Below are positions 34,433 to 43,097 of a stretch of DNA of 64,000 nt, piece by piece. A model generated the notes under the pieces. The model searched no databases and was not told the DNA's origin. It saw only the letters and a program-made list of their open reading frames with translations. The position numbers and the translations under genes were made by a program. Every line of letters starts with the position of its first letter. Positions within the stretch are counted from its first letter, which is position 1. The DNA lies in the NCBI RefSeq assembly GCF_000312385.1, contig NZ_HE997628.1:578843-642842 (forward strand), given 5' to 3'. This stretch comes from Tsukamurella sp. 1534 (GTDB lineage Bacteria; Actinomycetota; Actinomycetes; Mycobacteriales; Mycobacteriaceae).

Positions 34433-37237
34433 ATGCAGGGCCGCGCACCCGCGACGCGGTTGGGCGCCCGGCAGATCACCGAGGCCGCGGCGCTCGCCGA
34501 CGTGGCCGCCGCGCTGGTCCTGATCTCGCAGATCTTCCCCATGCTGATGGGGGTTGCGTTCGCGGCGTGCCTGCCGTTCGGCGTGATCGGGCTCCGGCAC
34601 ACCTTCCGCACCTGCGCGCTGGCACTGGTCGTCGGCGCGTCCATGGCGTTCCTGCTGGGCGGCACGGCGCCGGTGACGCTGACCATCGAGTCCGGCCTGG
34701 TGGGGTTGCTGCTGGGCGCGTCCATCCGGCGCGGCTGGTCCACTCGGCGTCTGGTGCTGAACGCGCTTCCGCTGCTGGCGATCCCGTCGTCGGCGTTCGC
34801 GGTGCTGCTGCTCATCGTGTTCCCCGGCTTCCGGGAGCTCATCTTCACGTTCACCGCCGCGACCGTGACGGGCTTCGCCCGTCTCCTGACCGGCATCCAG
34901 CTCGGATTCCTCGGGCGGGCGATGGTCGCCGTCTGGGACTTCGCCCTCCGGTGGTGGCCGATCACGGTGCCGCTGGTGCTGATCGTCGCGGTGCTGTCCG
35001 TCGTGTGGCTGGCCCGGGTCGCGTTCGGCGCGCTGCTGCGCCGCGCCGACGAGGTGCTGCCCCGGTCCACCGGTAGCCTCGCGGACCTCGTGCACGACGA
35101 TGCCGCCCCCGCCGGCCCGGTGCCGCTCCGGCTGCGCGACGTCACCGTGCGCTACGGCGATAGGACGGCGCTCGACGTGCCCGAGTTCGCGGTCCGCGCG
35201 GGGGAGTTCGTCGCCGTCACGGGCCGCAACGGGACGGGTAAGTCGACGCTGACCCGCGTCCTCGCGGGAGCGGAACCGTCGACGGGGGTCGTCGACCGGC
35301 CGGGCGGTCCGGGCCTGGGCGAACCCGGCGGGACCGCGATCGTGTTCCAGCGTCCCGAATCCCAGGTGCTGGGGATCCGCGTCGCCGATGACGTGCGGTT
35401 CGGGCGTGCGCTCGCCCAGGACGCCGACGTGGGCGCCGTACTGGAGCGGGTGGGGCTGGGTGAGCTCGCGGACCGCGAGACCTCGACCCTCTCCGGGGGC
35501 CAGCTGCAGCGGCTCGCCGTCGCGGCCGCTCTCGCCCGGGAGCCGGCGTTGCTCATCAGCGACGAGGCGACCGCGATGCTCGACGGTGGCGGCCGGGCCG
35601 CCGCGCTCGACGTGATGCGCGGCGTGGCCGCGAACGGCACCGCGGTGGTGCACGTGACGCATCACGAGACCGAGGCCGCCGCGGCGGATCGCGAGGTGCG
35701 CCTCGGACCGCCGCGGCGCAGCGCCGGCGCCCTCGCCCCCGGGACGGGGAGCACGGCGGCGCCGTCGGAGCGCGGCCGGATCGAGCTGCACGGAGTGACC
35801 CTGATCCGGGACGCCGGAACCCCGTGGGACCGGCCGGTTCTCACCGACCTCGACCTCACCGTGCCCGGCGGCACGGCACTCGCCATCACCGGCGACAACG
35901 GGGCGGGGAAGTCCACCCTCGCGTGGGTGATCGCGGGACTCCTCACGCCCACGGCGGGCACCGTCACGGTCGACGGGGAACCGGTGGTCAACGGCCGCGG
36001 CCGCGTGGTCATCGGCGTGCAGCACTCCCGCCTGCAGGTACTGCGGGACACCGTCGAAGACGATGTGGAGGACGCCTCCGGCGCCGATGCCGCGGGCGTC
36101 CGCGCCGCCCTCGACCTGGTGGGGCTCGCGCCGGACGAGTTCGCGCACCGTCGGGCGGACGAACTCTCGGGCGGCGAGCAGCGGCGGGTCGTGCTCGCCG
36201 GGCTGCTGGCCTCGAAACCCCGCGTCCTGGTGCTCGACGAGCCGCTCGCAGGGCTCGACGACGAGGCGACCGTCCGGATGACGGAAGCACTGTCGGCCGC
36301 CAAGGCGGCCGGGACCACGCTGGTGATCGTCACCCACGATCTCGCGCCCCTCACGGGCGTGACCGACCGCGTGCTGGACGTGACGCAGTCCGGCGCACAG
36401 CCCGATCCGGGCCGGAAGCGCCCGGGTCGGCCGTCGTTCGGCGACGTGGTGGGGCGGCCGCTGCCGGACGCGGGCGCCGCCCGCCGGGTGTGGGTGGGCA
36501 CCAAGCTGGCGGTCCTGGTCGCGATGGGCGTCGTGATGGGGGTCCGCACCGACTGGTGGAACATCGGTGCCTCCGCGCTGATCCTGTTCTGCTGGTTCCT
36601 GTTGGCCGGGGCGCCCTGGCGGGCCCTCCCGAAGATGCCGCGGATGTTCATCGTGTTCGGACTGATCAGCCTGGCGCTCACCGCGATCGGCGCGGGGGAC
36701 ACCATGGTGCATCCGTTCGGATTCGCGATCAGCCTCTCGGGCATCGACGTGATGCTCCGGTCCCTCGCGGCGCTCCTGGTGTCGCTGTTCGCGGCGTTGC
36801 TGTTCTGTTGGACCACGCCGCTCGGCGACGTGCCGGGATTCCTGCAGACCTGCCTGGACCGGCTGGGCACCGTAGGACGCCGCGGCGTCGCGTTCGCGTC
36901 CGCGCTGGCGCTGGCGATCCGGCTCGGTCCGCTCGCGATGGCGGAGGTCCGCACGATGTGGGGCCTAGCCCGGCAGCGCAGGCCGTTGCGCGGCAACGGC
37001 CGGCCGCGCGGGCTGACCATCGAGGCGATGCTGGAGCTGCTGCTCATCGCGACGGTCCAGTCCTGCCGGCGCGCCGCCGAGCTGGCCGACGCGATCACCT
37101 CACGCGGCGGCCTGGGCGCGGTGGCGCAGCCGGACCGGGGCCCCGGCAGGCTCGACGGTGCGGTGCTCACCGGGGTGATCGTGGTGCTGATCGCCGGGTA
37201 CGCGCTCGGCGGCGTGTACCCGGGGATGGTGCCGTAG
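34433..37237 (+). CDS. One-polypeptide ECF transporter (S-like, two ATPases, T)
   Basis: The 934-residue protein joins all energy-coupling-factor modules. Residues 1-205 form a six-helix membrane domain like an S (substrate-binding) unit. Residues 228-440 are ATPase 1 (Walker A GRNGTGKST near 263, LSGGQLQRL, ISDEATAML). Residues 448-660 are ATPase 2 (GDNGAGKST near 487, LSGGEQRRV, VLDEPLAGLD). Residues 668-934 are an EcfT-like membrane domain with ARQRRPLRGNG, resembling the Ala-Arg-Gly coupling motif. In M. tuberculosis Rv2326c and Rv2325c appear as two proteins with S-A-A and T. Here they seem fully fused. The substrate (a vitamin or metal) is unknown. The ATG at 34433 lacks a strong ribosome site. 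Confidence 0.85.
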   Translation: MQGRAPATRLGARQITEAAALADVAAALVLISQIFPMLMGVAFAACLPFGVIGLRHTFRTCALALVVGASMAFLLGGTAPVTLTIESGLVGLLLGASIRRGWSTRRLVLNALPLLAIPSSAFAVLLLIVFPGFRELIFTFTAATVTGFARLLTGIQLGFLGRAMVAVWDFALRWWPITVPLVLIVAVLSVVWLARVAFGALLRRADEVLPRSTGSLADLVHDDAAPAGPVPLRLRDVTVRYGDRTALDVPEFAVRAGEFVAVTGRNGTGKSTLTRVLAGAEPSTGVVDRPGGPGLGEPGGTAIVFQRPESQVLGIRVADDVRFGRALAQDADVGAVLERVGLGELADRETSTLSGGQLQRLAVAAALAREPALLISDEATAMLDGGGRAAALDVMRGVAANGTAVVHVTHHETEAAAADREVRLGPPRRSAGALAPGTGSTAAPSERGRIELHGVTLIRDAGTPWDRPVLTDLDLTVPGGTALAITGDNGAGKSTLAWVIAGLLTPTAGTVTVDGEPVVNGRGRVVIGVQHSRLQVLRDTVEDDVEDASGADAAGVRAALDLVGLAPDEFAHRRADELSGGEQRRVVLAGLLASKPRVLVLDEPLAGLDDEATVRMTEALSAAKAAGTTLVIVTHDLAPLTGVTDRVLDVTQSGAQPDPGRKRPGRPSFGDVVGRPLPDAGAARRVWVGTKLAVLVAMGVVMGVRTDWWNIGASALILFCWFLLAGAPWRALPKMPRMFIVFGLISLALTAIGAGDTMVHPFGFAISLSGIDVMLRSLAALLVSLFAALLFCWTTPLGDVPGFLQTCLDRLGTVGRRGVAFASALALAIRLGPLAMAEVRTMWGLARQRRPLRGNGRPRGLTIEAMLELLLIATVQSCRRAAELADAITSRGGLGAVAQPDRGPGRLDGAVLTGVIVVLIAGYALGGVYPGMVP

Positions 37238-37285
37238 CCGGTGCCGAGCGCGGCGCACCCCGCCGCGACGTGGTGAACTGGTGCG

Positions 37286-38011
37286 GTGACCACCACCGTT
37301 CCCACCCGCCGGAGCTGGCAGCCCGCCGTGACGTACGGCCTCATCGCCGTGAACCTGATCGCCTTCGCGTTCAGCGCCAAGGCCTCCGGCAGCATCCAGG
37401 GCAACATGGCCGCTCTCGACGTGCAGAACCTGGCGCTGTCCGAGCGGAACACCGCGAACGGCTGGTGGTGGACGGCCGTGACTTCGGGATTCCTGCACTT
37501 CGGCCTGATCCACCTGCTGGTGAACATGTACTCGCTGTACATCCTCGGCAGCAGCGTGGAGCAGTTCCTGGGGCGCGCGCGGTACGGCGCGATCTACGCG
37601 GTGGCCCTGCTGGGCGGCAGCGCCTCCGTGTTGTGGTTCGGGCTGGAGAACACGATCACCGTGGGAGCCTCGGGCGCCATCTTCGGCCTGCTCGGCGCCG
37701 AACTGGTGCTGGTGCTGCGGATGAAGATGAACCCCACGTCGCTGCTCATCGTGATCGGCGCCAACGTGTTCATGTCGATCACCGTGCCGGGGATCTCCCT
37801 GCTGGGTCACCTGGGCGGCTTCGTGGCCGGCGCGGCGGTGGCGGCGGCGATGGTCTACGTGCCGGAGCTGATCCCGCAGGAGCAGCGGACCCGGAAGAAG
37901 ATCGAGAGCGTCGGCTGGGCGTGCACCGCGCTCGTCGCGGCCGTGGTGATCGCCCTCGTCGCGGTCAGGTTCGCGACGTACCCCGACCCGCAGGTGTACC
38001 GGTACCGCTGA
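37286..38011 (+). CDS. Rhomboid-family intramembrane serine protease
   Basis: The 241-residue six- to seven-helix membrane protein has the catalytic dyad Ser129 in VGASGAIFG and His175 in SLLGHLGGF, plus the loop HFGLIHLLVNMYSL with the conserved His/Asn cluster. It should cleave single-pass membrane proteins within the bilayer; substrates are unknown. The start GTG at 37286 is chosen by its short polar N-terminus (TTTVPTRRSWQPAVTYG). It is convergent with the CtaG-like gene downstream, separated by 51 bases that hold no clear hairpin. Confidence 0.9.
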   Translation: MTTTVPTRRSWQPAVTYGLIAVNLIAFAFSAKASGSIQGNMAALDVQNLALSERNTANGWWWTAVTSGFLHFGLIHLLVNMYSLYILGSSVEQFLGRARYGAIYAVALLGGSASVLWFGLENTITVGASGAIFGLLGAELVLVLRMKMNPTSLLIVIGANVFMSITVPGISLLGHLGGFVAGAAVAAAMVYVPELIPQEQRTRKKIESVGWACTALVAAVVIALVAVRFATYPDPQVYRYR

Positions 38012-38062
38012 CCGTCGCCGGCGTGGACTACGTGGACCGCGCGGGCGGCGTGCGGGATCCCG

Positions 38063-39040
38063 TCACCGTCCGTGCCGATTGAGCTCCCGCAGACGCGCGT
38101 TGTACGCGGCCAGTGCGGCCTCGTCGTCGTCGACGTCCCCGTCGGCGTCCTCCTCGTCGCCGACCAGCGTGCTGCGGCGCGCGGAGTCCAGCCACGTACC
38201 CATGCCGCCGCCGCGCTTGCCGGTGGCCTCCGCCGTGATCCATTGGAACGCGACCACGAGGAGCAGCAGCATCATCAGCCCGTCGCCGCCGAACCACATG
38301 ATCGCGCCCGCGGCGTTCTGGTCCTCGAGCCCCGTCGGGCCCCAACCCCCGCGGGACAGGGCGTAACCGGGCGCGAGTTCGCTGGTGGTCATCATCAGCG
38401 TGACGCCGACCAGCGTGTCCGGGCCCATGGCGAGCAGGAACGAGGCGAACCGCAGCGGGTGAGAGAGCCGGGTGGGGCCGCACAGCTCATCGCCGACCAG
38501 GGGCAGCATGAAGATCCAGCCGGCCACGAGGTACCCGGTGTACTCGAGGTTCTTCAGCCACGGGTTCTCGATGGCCAGATCCTGGAATCCCGTGAGGTGC
38601 GTGCCGATCAGCACGAACGCGTACAGCGGTAGCCCGACGACCGGCGAGGTGCACACGCGCAGCACGGGGTTGGCGAGTACCGCGCGGACGCGGCGGTCGC
38701 CGGTCTCCCCGGTCGCGGTGGCGAGCAACCGGATCGGCTGGGCGAGGACCAGGAACAGCGGGACCACCGTGATGAGGATCAGGTGGACCACCATGTGGGC
38801 CCAGAACAGGTGCTTCGACAGCTCACCCATCACGGTGTTCACGGAGAACACGACGAGCAGCATCGCGACGAACCACGACACGGTGCGCAACACGGGCCAG
38901 GCCGAGCCCGCGTTGCGGGACCGGACGACGCCGAGCACGTACAGTCCTGTAGCGACGGCCATGACCGCCCAGACGACGGGGGTCGATACCCAGGTCTCGA
39001 GTACTGAAGGCGGTTCCGCCGCCACGGAAGAGGGATGCAT
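38063..39040 (-). CDS. Cytochrome c oxidase assembly (caa3 CtaG-like) membrane protein
   Basis: The 325-residue protein has about seven membrane helices and belongs to the PF09678 group named after Bacillus CtaG. Hallmarks are a histidine-bearing HLFWAHMVVHLILITVVPLF, LAQPIRLL, LVGDELCGPTRLSHPLRF and the late WFGGDGLMMLLLL. It ends with an acidic tail (DEEDADGDVDDDE). The family is linked to copper delivery for haem-copper oxidases, though proof is limited. The ATG at 39040 gives a short outer N-terminus; an extension upstream reads through promoter DNA. No oxidase genes are nearby. Confidence 0.8.
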   Translation of the reverse strand: MHPSSVAAEPPSVLETWVSTPVVWAVMAVATGLYVLGVVRSRNAGSAWPVLRTVSWFVAMLLVVFSVNTVMGELSKHLFWAHMVVHLILITVVPLFLVLAQPIRLLATATGETGDRRVRAVLANPVLRVCTSPVVGLPLYAFVLIGTHLTGFQDLAIENPWLKNLEYTGYLVAGWIFMLPLVGDELCGPTRLSHPLRFASFLLAMGPDTLVGVTLMMTTSELAPGYALSRGGWGPTGLEDQNAAGAIMWFGGDGLMMLLLLVVAFQWITAEATGKRGGGMGTWLDSARRSTLVGDEEDADGDVDDDEAALAAYNARLRELNRHGR

Positions 39041-39178
39041 CGAAGCCCGTTGTACCACCCCTGGCAAACTAATCCAACCGGCGTGTAACAAAGCAGGGTG
39101 GAGGATCGATGTAGAGACGAACGTCCATGTCAGCCAGTCCTCGGGCCCACCCCCGGGGCTAGATCTCACGGAGTAGCG

Positions 39179-39484
39179 ATGCCGAAGGTTCCCGAGCCCA
39201 CGCCCCAAGAGGTCCGCGACTTCCTCAGCCCGATCTCGCACTGGTCGCACCTCAAGGCCAACGCGGAGGAGCAGTACCGCAAGACCATCCTCGCCGCGTA
39301 CGCGGCGCGTATCCCGATCGTGCACATCGCGCGCTACACGGGGACGTCGCCGCAGGCGGTGAAGAAGGTGATCGACCGCCAGAACGACAAGGCGGCCGAC
39401 GGCGCACCTGCCTTCCCCAACACCCCGCGCACCGGCTACTACCGGGGGCAGCCGATGCCTCCGCGATCCGCCCGCGCGGTCTAG
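39179..39484 (+). CDS. Small helix-turn-helix-like hypothetical protein
   Basis: The 101-residue protein has a charged helical start (SHWSHLKANAEEQYRKTILA), then AARIPIVHIARYTGTSPQAV and KKVIDRQN, which look like a helix-turn-helix of the resolvase or sigma-4 type. The tail is Pro/Arg-rich without structure (TPRTGYYRGQPMPPRS). It may bind DNA, but no target is seen. It is divergent from the CtaG-like gene over a 138-base gap and convergent with pdtaR. The ATG at 39179 has only a weak upstream GGAG (39170-39173). Confidence 0.65.
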   Translation: MPKVPEPTPQEVRDFLSPISHWSHLKANAEEQYRKTILAAYAARIPIVHIARYTGTSPQAVKKVIDRQNDKAADGAPAFPNTPRTGYYRGQPMPPRSARAV

Positions 39485-39512
39485 ACCCGGCGGTCCCCTG
39501 AGGGCCCGGCCG

Positions 39513-40118
39513 TCAGGCCCGGTCCGAGGGGGTGCCCAGGGTGTCGATCACCAAGTGCGCCACCGTGCGCATGTCGGTGCGACGGTCCATCGCCGTGCGC
39601 TGAATCCAGCGGAAGGCCTCGGGTTCCGTCACCCTGTGCTTCTCCATGAGGAGGGCCTTGGCCCGGTCGACGAGCTTGCGCGTCTCGAGCTGCTCGGACA
39701 GGGACGTGACTTCGCGTTCGAGCGCGGCGAGCTCCGCGAACCGGCTGATGGCGATCTCGATCGCGGGAATCAGATCGGCCTTGGTGAACGGTTTCACCAG
39801 GTACGCCATCGCGCCCGCCTCGCGGGCCTTCTCGACGAACTCCCGCTGGCCGAACGCGGTCAGCATCACCACCGGCGCGATGCGCTCACGCGCGATGTCC
39901 TGCGCTGCGTCCAGCCCGTTCCGCACGGGCATCTTGACGTCCATGATCACCAGGTCGGGCTCCAGTTCGCGAGCCTGGTCGACGGCCACCTGGCCGTTCT
40001 CGGCCTCGCCGACCACGTCGTAGCCCTCCTCGCGGAGCATCTCCGCGAGGTCGAGCCGGATGATCGCCTCGTCCTCGGCGACGAGCACCCGGCGTGCGCG
40101 CTCGTTGTCGTTGGCCAT
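39513..40118 (-). CDS. pdtaR: ANTAR-domain response regulator PdtaR
   Basis: The 201-residue protein has a receiver domain (residues 9-125; VLVAEDEAIIRLDLAEML, phospho-Asp in LVIMDVKMPVRNG, Lys in YLVKPF) and a C-terminal RNA-binding ANTAR domain (residues 140-190; LETRKLVDRAKALLMEKHRV, AFRWIQRTAMDRR). It closely matches M. tuberculosis PdtaR (Rv1626). That protein is phosphorylated by the kinase PdtaS, encoded elsewhere, and acts by antitermination at RNA hairpins rather than on DNA. Its place near lgt-pyk-tesB is also conserved. Confidence 0.95.
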   Translation of the reverse strand: MANDNERARRVLVAEDEAIIRLDLAEMLREEGYDVVGEAENGQVAVDQARELEPDLVIMDVKMPVRNGLDAAQDIARERIAPVVMLTAFGQREFVEKAREAGAMAYLVKPFTKADLIPAIEIAISRFAELAALEREVTSLSEQLETRKLVDRAKALLMEKHRVTEPEAFRWIQRTAMDRRTDMRTVAHLVIDTLGTPSDRA

Positions 40119-40202
40119 CGCGGTTCCCTTCGCTGGTGTGAGCGTGGCTCAGGGTACCGGTCGGGGGTCGGGGCGCCGGTGCGCGCGGGGTAGCGTGACC
40201 GT

Positions 40203-41309
40203 ATGAGCGTATTGAGTCTGACTCAGTTGCGTGAGCGCGCGGAAACGCTGTGGGACCTCACGCTGGGCGGCGGGATCCGGCCCGCGGAGCGCACGCCGCA
40301 CGTCGTGGTGGCCGAAGGCGAGCATCGCACCCTGCGCCGGTTCACCGACGAGGCGGCGCGCGCGGCCGCGACAGTTCCCGGTGCGGCGCCGGTGCTGCTG
40401 ATCCCGCCGATCGCGGCGCCCGCGACCTGCTACGACCTGTCGCCCGAGTACTCCGTGGTCAAGCACCTCGCCGACACCGGCCGGGTGCCCTACGTCGTGG
40501 ACTTCGGGGAGATGGGCTACGCCGACCGGCACCTGGGGTTCGAGGACTTCGCCGTCGACATCATCCCGCAGGCCATCGCGCGGACCCTGGAGGACTTCTG
40601 GGGCGGCGAGGTGCCCGACGGTGCGCGGGTGGACCTGTTCGGCTGGAGCCTCGGCGGGGTGATGACGTTCCTCACCGCGGGGGCGTCCGCGCTGCCGATC
40701 CGCTCCATCGTCGCCGTCGCGTCGTCGCTGGACTACGCCGCGCAGCCGCCGTATCCGATCGTCCGGGCGCTCACCAAGCCGGTGGGCGGCTTCGGTCCGG
40801 CAGCGCTGATCGGGCTCATCGGCGGCGTCCCCGCCCCCGTGGTGCGGGTGGTCTACCGCGCCACGTCGTGGGACCGGGAGCTCAAGAAACCCAAGTTCGT
40901 CCTGGAGAACCTGGGGGACCGGGAGAAGCTCGCCCGCATGGAGGTGATCGACCGGTTCCAGCGCACGTTCCCGGGCTACCCGGGCCGGTTGGCCGGGCAG
41001 CTGTGGGAGCGGCTCGCGTACCGCGGCGAGCTCGGCGCCGGCGAGGTGCACCTGGGGGAGTACGTCTCGGACATGCGCTCGATCGACGTGCCCATCCAGC
41101 TGTTCGGCTCTCACCGGGACGCGTTGTGCGCGTGGGACACCGCGCACTACGGACTGGAGCTCTTCACCGGCTCGCCACGGGTCGAGTTCGCGACCGTCGA
41201 GTCCAGTCACCTCGGCCTGCTCGCGGGCCCCGACGCCGTCCGCGAGACCTGGCCGGTGATCGACGCGTTCCTCGCGTCCGTGGACGCCGAGGCGGGCGCG
41301 GCGAACTGA
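40203..41309 (+). CDS. Alpha/beta hydrolase, PHA-synthase-like fold
   Basis: The 368-residue protein has the layout of class I/III polyhydroxyalkanoate synthases: LLIPPIAAPATCYDLSPEYS, then VPYVVDFGEMGYADRHLGFE. The nucleophile elbow DLFGWSLGGVMTF has serine where PhaC proteins have cysteine (G-x-C-x-G-G). The likely acid is in LFGSHRDALCAWD and the histidine in SSHLGLLAG. A serine suggests an esterase, depolymerase or acyltransferase rather than a true PHA synthase. It is divergent from pdtaR (84-base gap) and precedes the tRNA. No phasin or phaA/B genes are near. Confidence 0.8.
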   Translation: MSVLSLTQLRERAETLWDLTLGGGIRPAERTPHVVVAEGEHRTLRRFTDEAARAAATVPGAAPVLLIPPIAAPATCYDLSPEYSVVKHLADTGRVPYVVDFGEMGYADRHLGFEDFAVDIIPQAIARTLEDFWGGEVPDGARVDLFGWSLGGVMTFLTAGASALPIRSIVAVASSLDYAAQPPYPIVRALTKPVGGFGPAALIGLIGGVPAPVVRVVYRATSWDRELKKPKFVLENLGDREKLARMEVIDRFQRTFPGYPGRLAGQLWERLAYRGELGAGEVHLGEYVSDMRSIDVPIQLFGSHRDALCAWDTAHYGLELFTGSPRVEFATVESSHLGLLAGPDAVRETWPVIDAFLASVDAEAGAAN

Positions 41310-41363
41310 CCGGGTAAACTTGCGCGGCTGGCACTCGCGACACCGATCGCGGGCCGGCCGGAC

Positions 41364-41440
41364 GCCCCCGTAGCCCAATTGGCAGAGGCAACGGATTCAA
41401 AACCCGTCCAGTGTGAGTTCGAGTCTCACCGGGGGCACCA
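41364..41440 (+). tRNA. tRNA with CAA anticodon and short variable loop (Leu?)
   Basis: A full cloverleaf is visible. The acceptor GCCCCCG pairs with CGGGGGC (41430-41436), the discriminator is A and CCA is encoded. The D arm starts GCC/GGC, the T arm is GTGAG-TTCGAGT-CTCAC, and the anticodon stem is ACGGA/CCCGT with an A-C mismatch next to the loop TTCAAAA. With U at position 33 the anticodon is CAA, reading the Leu codon UUG. The variable loop (CCAGT) has only five bases, although bacterial tRNA-Leu normally has a long variable arm. Amino-acid identity is therefore uncertain. Confidence 0.75.
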
Positions 41441-41662
41441 CCACGCGTTGACCGCGCTGCAATACGCGTATCGACTACCGCCTTGCCCACGTTGATTCTC
41501 GTTGGCGAATAGTCGATTTCAGTACGGCGATAGCCTCGGGTTGGCTTTGTCATACCCGACGTGTCGGATGGTGGGTTCGGCGATTGCACAGGGTATGGTC
41601 AGCCTCGATCGGCTCCGTCGAGCAGCGAGCGGACCCTACACGCCAGAGGTCTGGGGGAATCT

Positions 41663-43093
41663 GTGCGCCGACATTGGTCCGGTCACCGGCTACCGAGGAT
41701 TCCGGGCGGCACCAGGCTGGCTGGAGATCTCGAAATCCTGACGTCCCGCCCCGCCGCCGCGCGGGCGCTCAACTGGGTGCGCGACGAGCGGCCGGACATG
41801 GTGGAGATGCGGCTGGGGACCCGTCGCGTCACCCTGGTGCCCGGCGCGCGGCTGGCAGGCGAGCTCTGCGACCCGAAGCGGTTTACCAAGGCCCTCGCCC
41901 CGGGGATGGTGGAACTGCGGCAGTACGCGGGCGACGGGCTGTTCACCGCCTACTCCGACGAACCCAACTGGCAGCTCGCCCACGACATCCTCATGCCCGC
42001 GTTCAGCAAGCGCGCGATGATCGACTACCACGACATCATGGTCGGCGCCGTGGAGCAGCTGTGCGACCGGTGGCAGTCGTCCGACGGCCCCGTCGACGTC
42101 ACGCACGACACGGCCAAGCTGACGCTGGAGACCATCGGTCGCGCGGCGTTCAGTTACGAGTTCGGTTCCTTCGACTCCGACGAGCGGCACCCCATGGTCG
42201 CGGCCCTACTGCGCGCCCTCTACACCTCGGGGCAGAAGACCAAGCTCGGTTCGGTGCCCGGCGGGCGTGTCCTCGGCCCTTGGTACGACCTGCGCAACCG
42301 CGAGCACCAGCGCTACGCCGATGACTTGCTCGACGAGCTAATCGGCCGGCGCGACGGGCTCGGCGCGGCGGAGGGCTGCGGCGACATCCTCGACCTCATG
42401 CTCAGCACCCGCCACCCGAGCACGGGGGAGTCGCTGTCGCAGCGCAACATCCGCTATCAGATCCTCACCTTCCTCGTCGCCGGATACGAGACCACCGCGA
42501 GCGCCATCTCGTTCGCCCTGTACTACCTCGCACAGCACCCCGACGTGCTGGAACGGGTGCGGGCCGAGATCGACGACGTGATCGGCGCCGACGCCGCGCC
42601 GACCTTCGACCAGGTGCCGCGCCTGCGCTACCTGCGCCGCGTCCTGGACGAGACGTTGCGGCTGTGGCCGGCGGCGCCGACGATGGCGCGAACGGCGGTG
42701 CGCGACACCGTCCTCACAGAGACGACGGCGCCCGGCGGCTACACGATGCGTCCCGGCGACGTGGCGGTCGTGGTCCTGCCGCTCACGCACCGCGACCCCG
42801 ACGTGTGGGGCGAGGACGCCGACGTGTTCGATCCCGACCGCTGGCTGCCGGACCGGTCGAAGGGGCGGATGCCGCACGCGTACAAGCCCTTCGGCACCGG
42901 CGAGCGGGCGTGTATCGGCCGGCAGTTCGCGCTGCACGAGACGATGATCGCCCTGGCGCAGATCGTCCGCCGGTTCGATCTGGAGCCCGAGCCCGGCTAC
43001 GAACTCGACATCACCACCAGGATGTCCCTGGCGCCCCGTCGATTCCGCCTCGACGTGGCGACTCGCGAGCGATCGCCGGTCGCCGCACGCTGA
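41663..43093 (+). CDS. Cytochrome P450, CYP102-like haem domain
   Basis: The 476-residue P450 has the I-helix FLVAGYETTASAI near residue 270, the K-helix ExxR in DETLRLWPAAPT near 330, and the haem-binding FGTGERACIGRQFALHE with the cysteine ligand near residue 416. The last motif and FKPFGTG-type spacing resemble the haem half of CYP102 (P450 BM3), but no reductase domain follows, so separate redox partners are needed. Fatty-acid-like substrates are plausible, not shown. The GTG at 41663 follows GGGGGA and precedes RLPRIPGGTRLAGDLEIL. The 222 bases between it and the tRNA show no other gene. Confidence 0.88.
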   Translation: MRRHWSGHRLPRIPGGTRLAGDLEILTSRPAAARALNWVRDERPDMVEMRLGTRRVTLVPGARLAGELCDPKRFTKALAPGMVELRQYAGDGLFTAYSDEPNWQLAHDILMPAFSKRAMIDYHDIMVGAVEQLCDRWQSSDGPVDVTHDTAKLTLETIGRAAFSYEFGSFDSDERHPMVAALLRALYTSGQKTKLGSVPGGRVLGPWYDLRNREHQRYADDLLDELIGRRDGLGAAEGCGDILDLMLSTRHPSTGESLSQRNIRYQILTFLVAGYETTASAISFALYYLAQHPDVLERVRAEIDDVIGADAAPTFDQVPRLRYLRRVLDETLRLWPAAPTMARTAVRDTVLTETTAPGGYTMRPGDVAVVVLPLTHRDPDVWGEDADVFDPDRWLPDRSKGRMPHAYKPFGTGERACIGRQFALHETMIALAQIVRRFDLEPEPGYELDITTRMSLAPRRFRLDVATRERSPVAAR

Positions 43094-43097
43094 GCCG

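Noticed and set aside
34394-36712. 772-codon open frame on the minus strand opposite the ECF transporter
   Set aside because: It lies wholly antisense to a protein with clear ATPase motifs. Its translation is low-complexity Arg/His/Asp-rich, a usual artefact of high-GC codon use.
39485-39512. Terminator hairpin between the small HTH gene and pdtaR
   Set aside because: Only a 5-bp GGGCC/GGCCC pairing is visible, which is too weak in this GC content.
40203-41309. True polyhydroxyalkanoate synthase
   Set aside because: The nucleophile elbow has Ser instead of the Cys needed by PhaC, and no other PHA genes are nearby, so it is called an alpha/beta hydrolase.
41364-41440. tRNA 3' end as an integration (att) site for a mobile element
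   Set aside because: No integrase, no direct repeat of the tRNA 3' end was noticed downstream, and the flanking genes look chromosomal.
41502-41741. 79-codon plus-strand frame between the tRNA and the P450
   Set aside because: It overlaps the P450 start in another frame, has no ribosome site and no recognisable motif.
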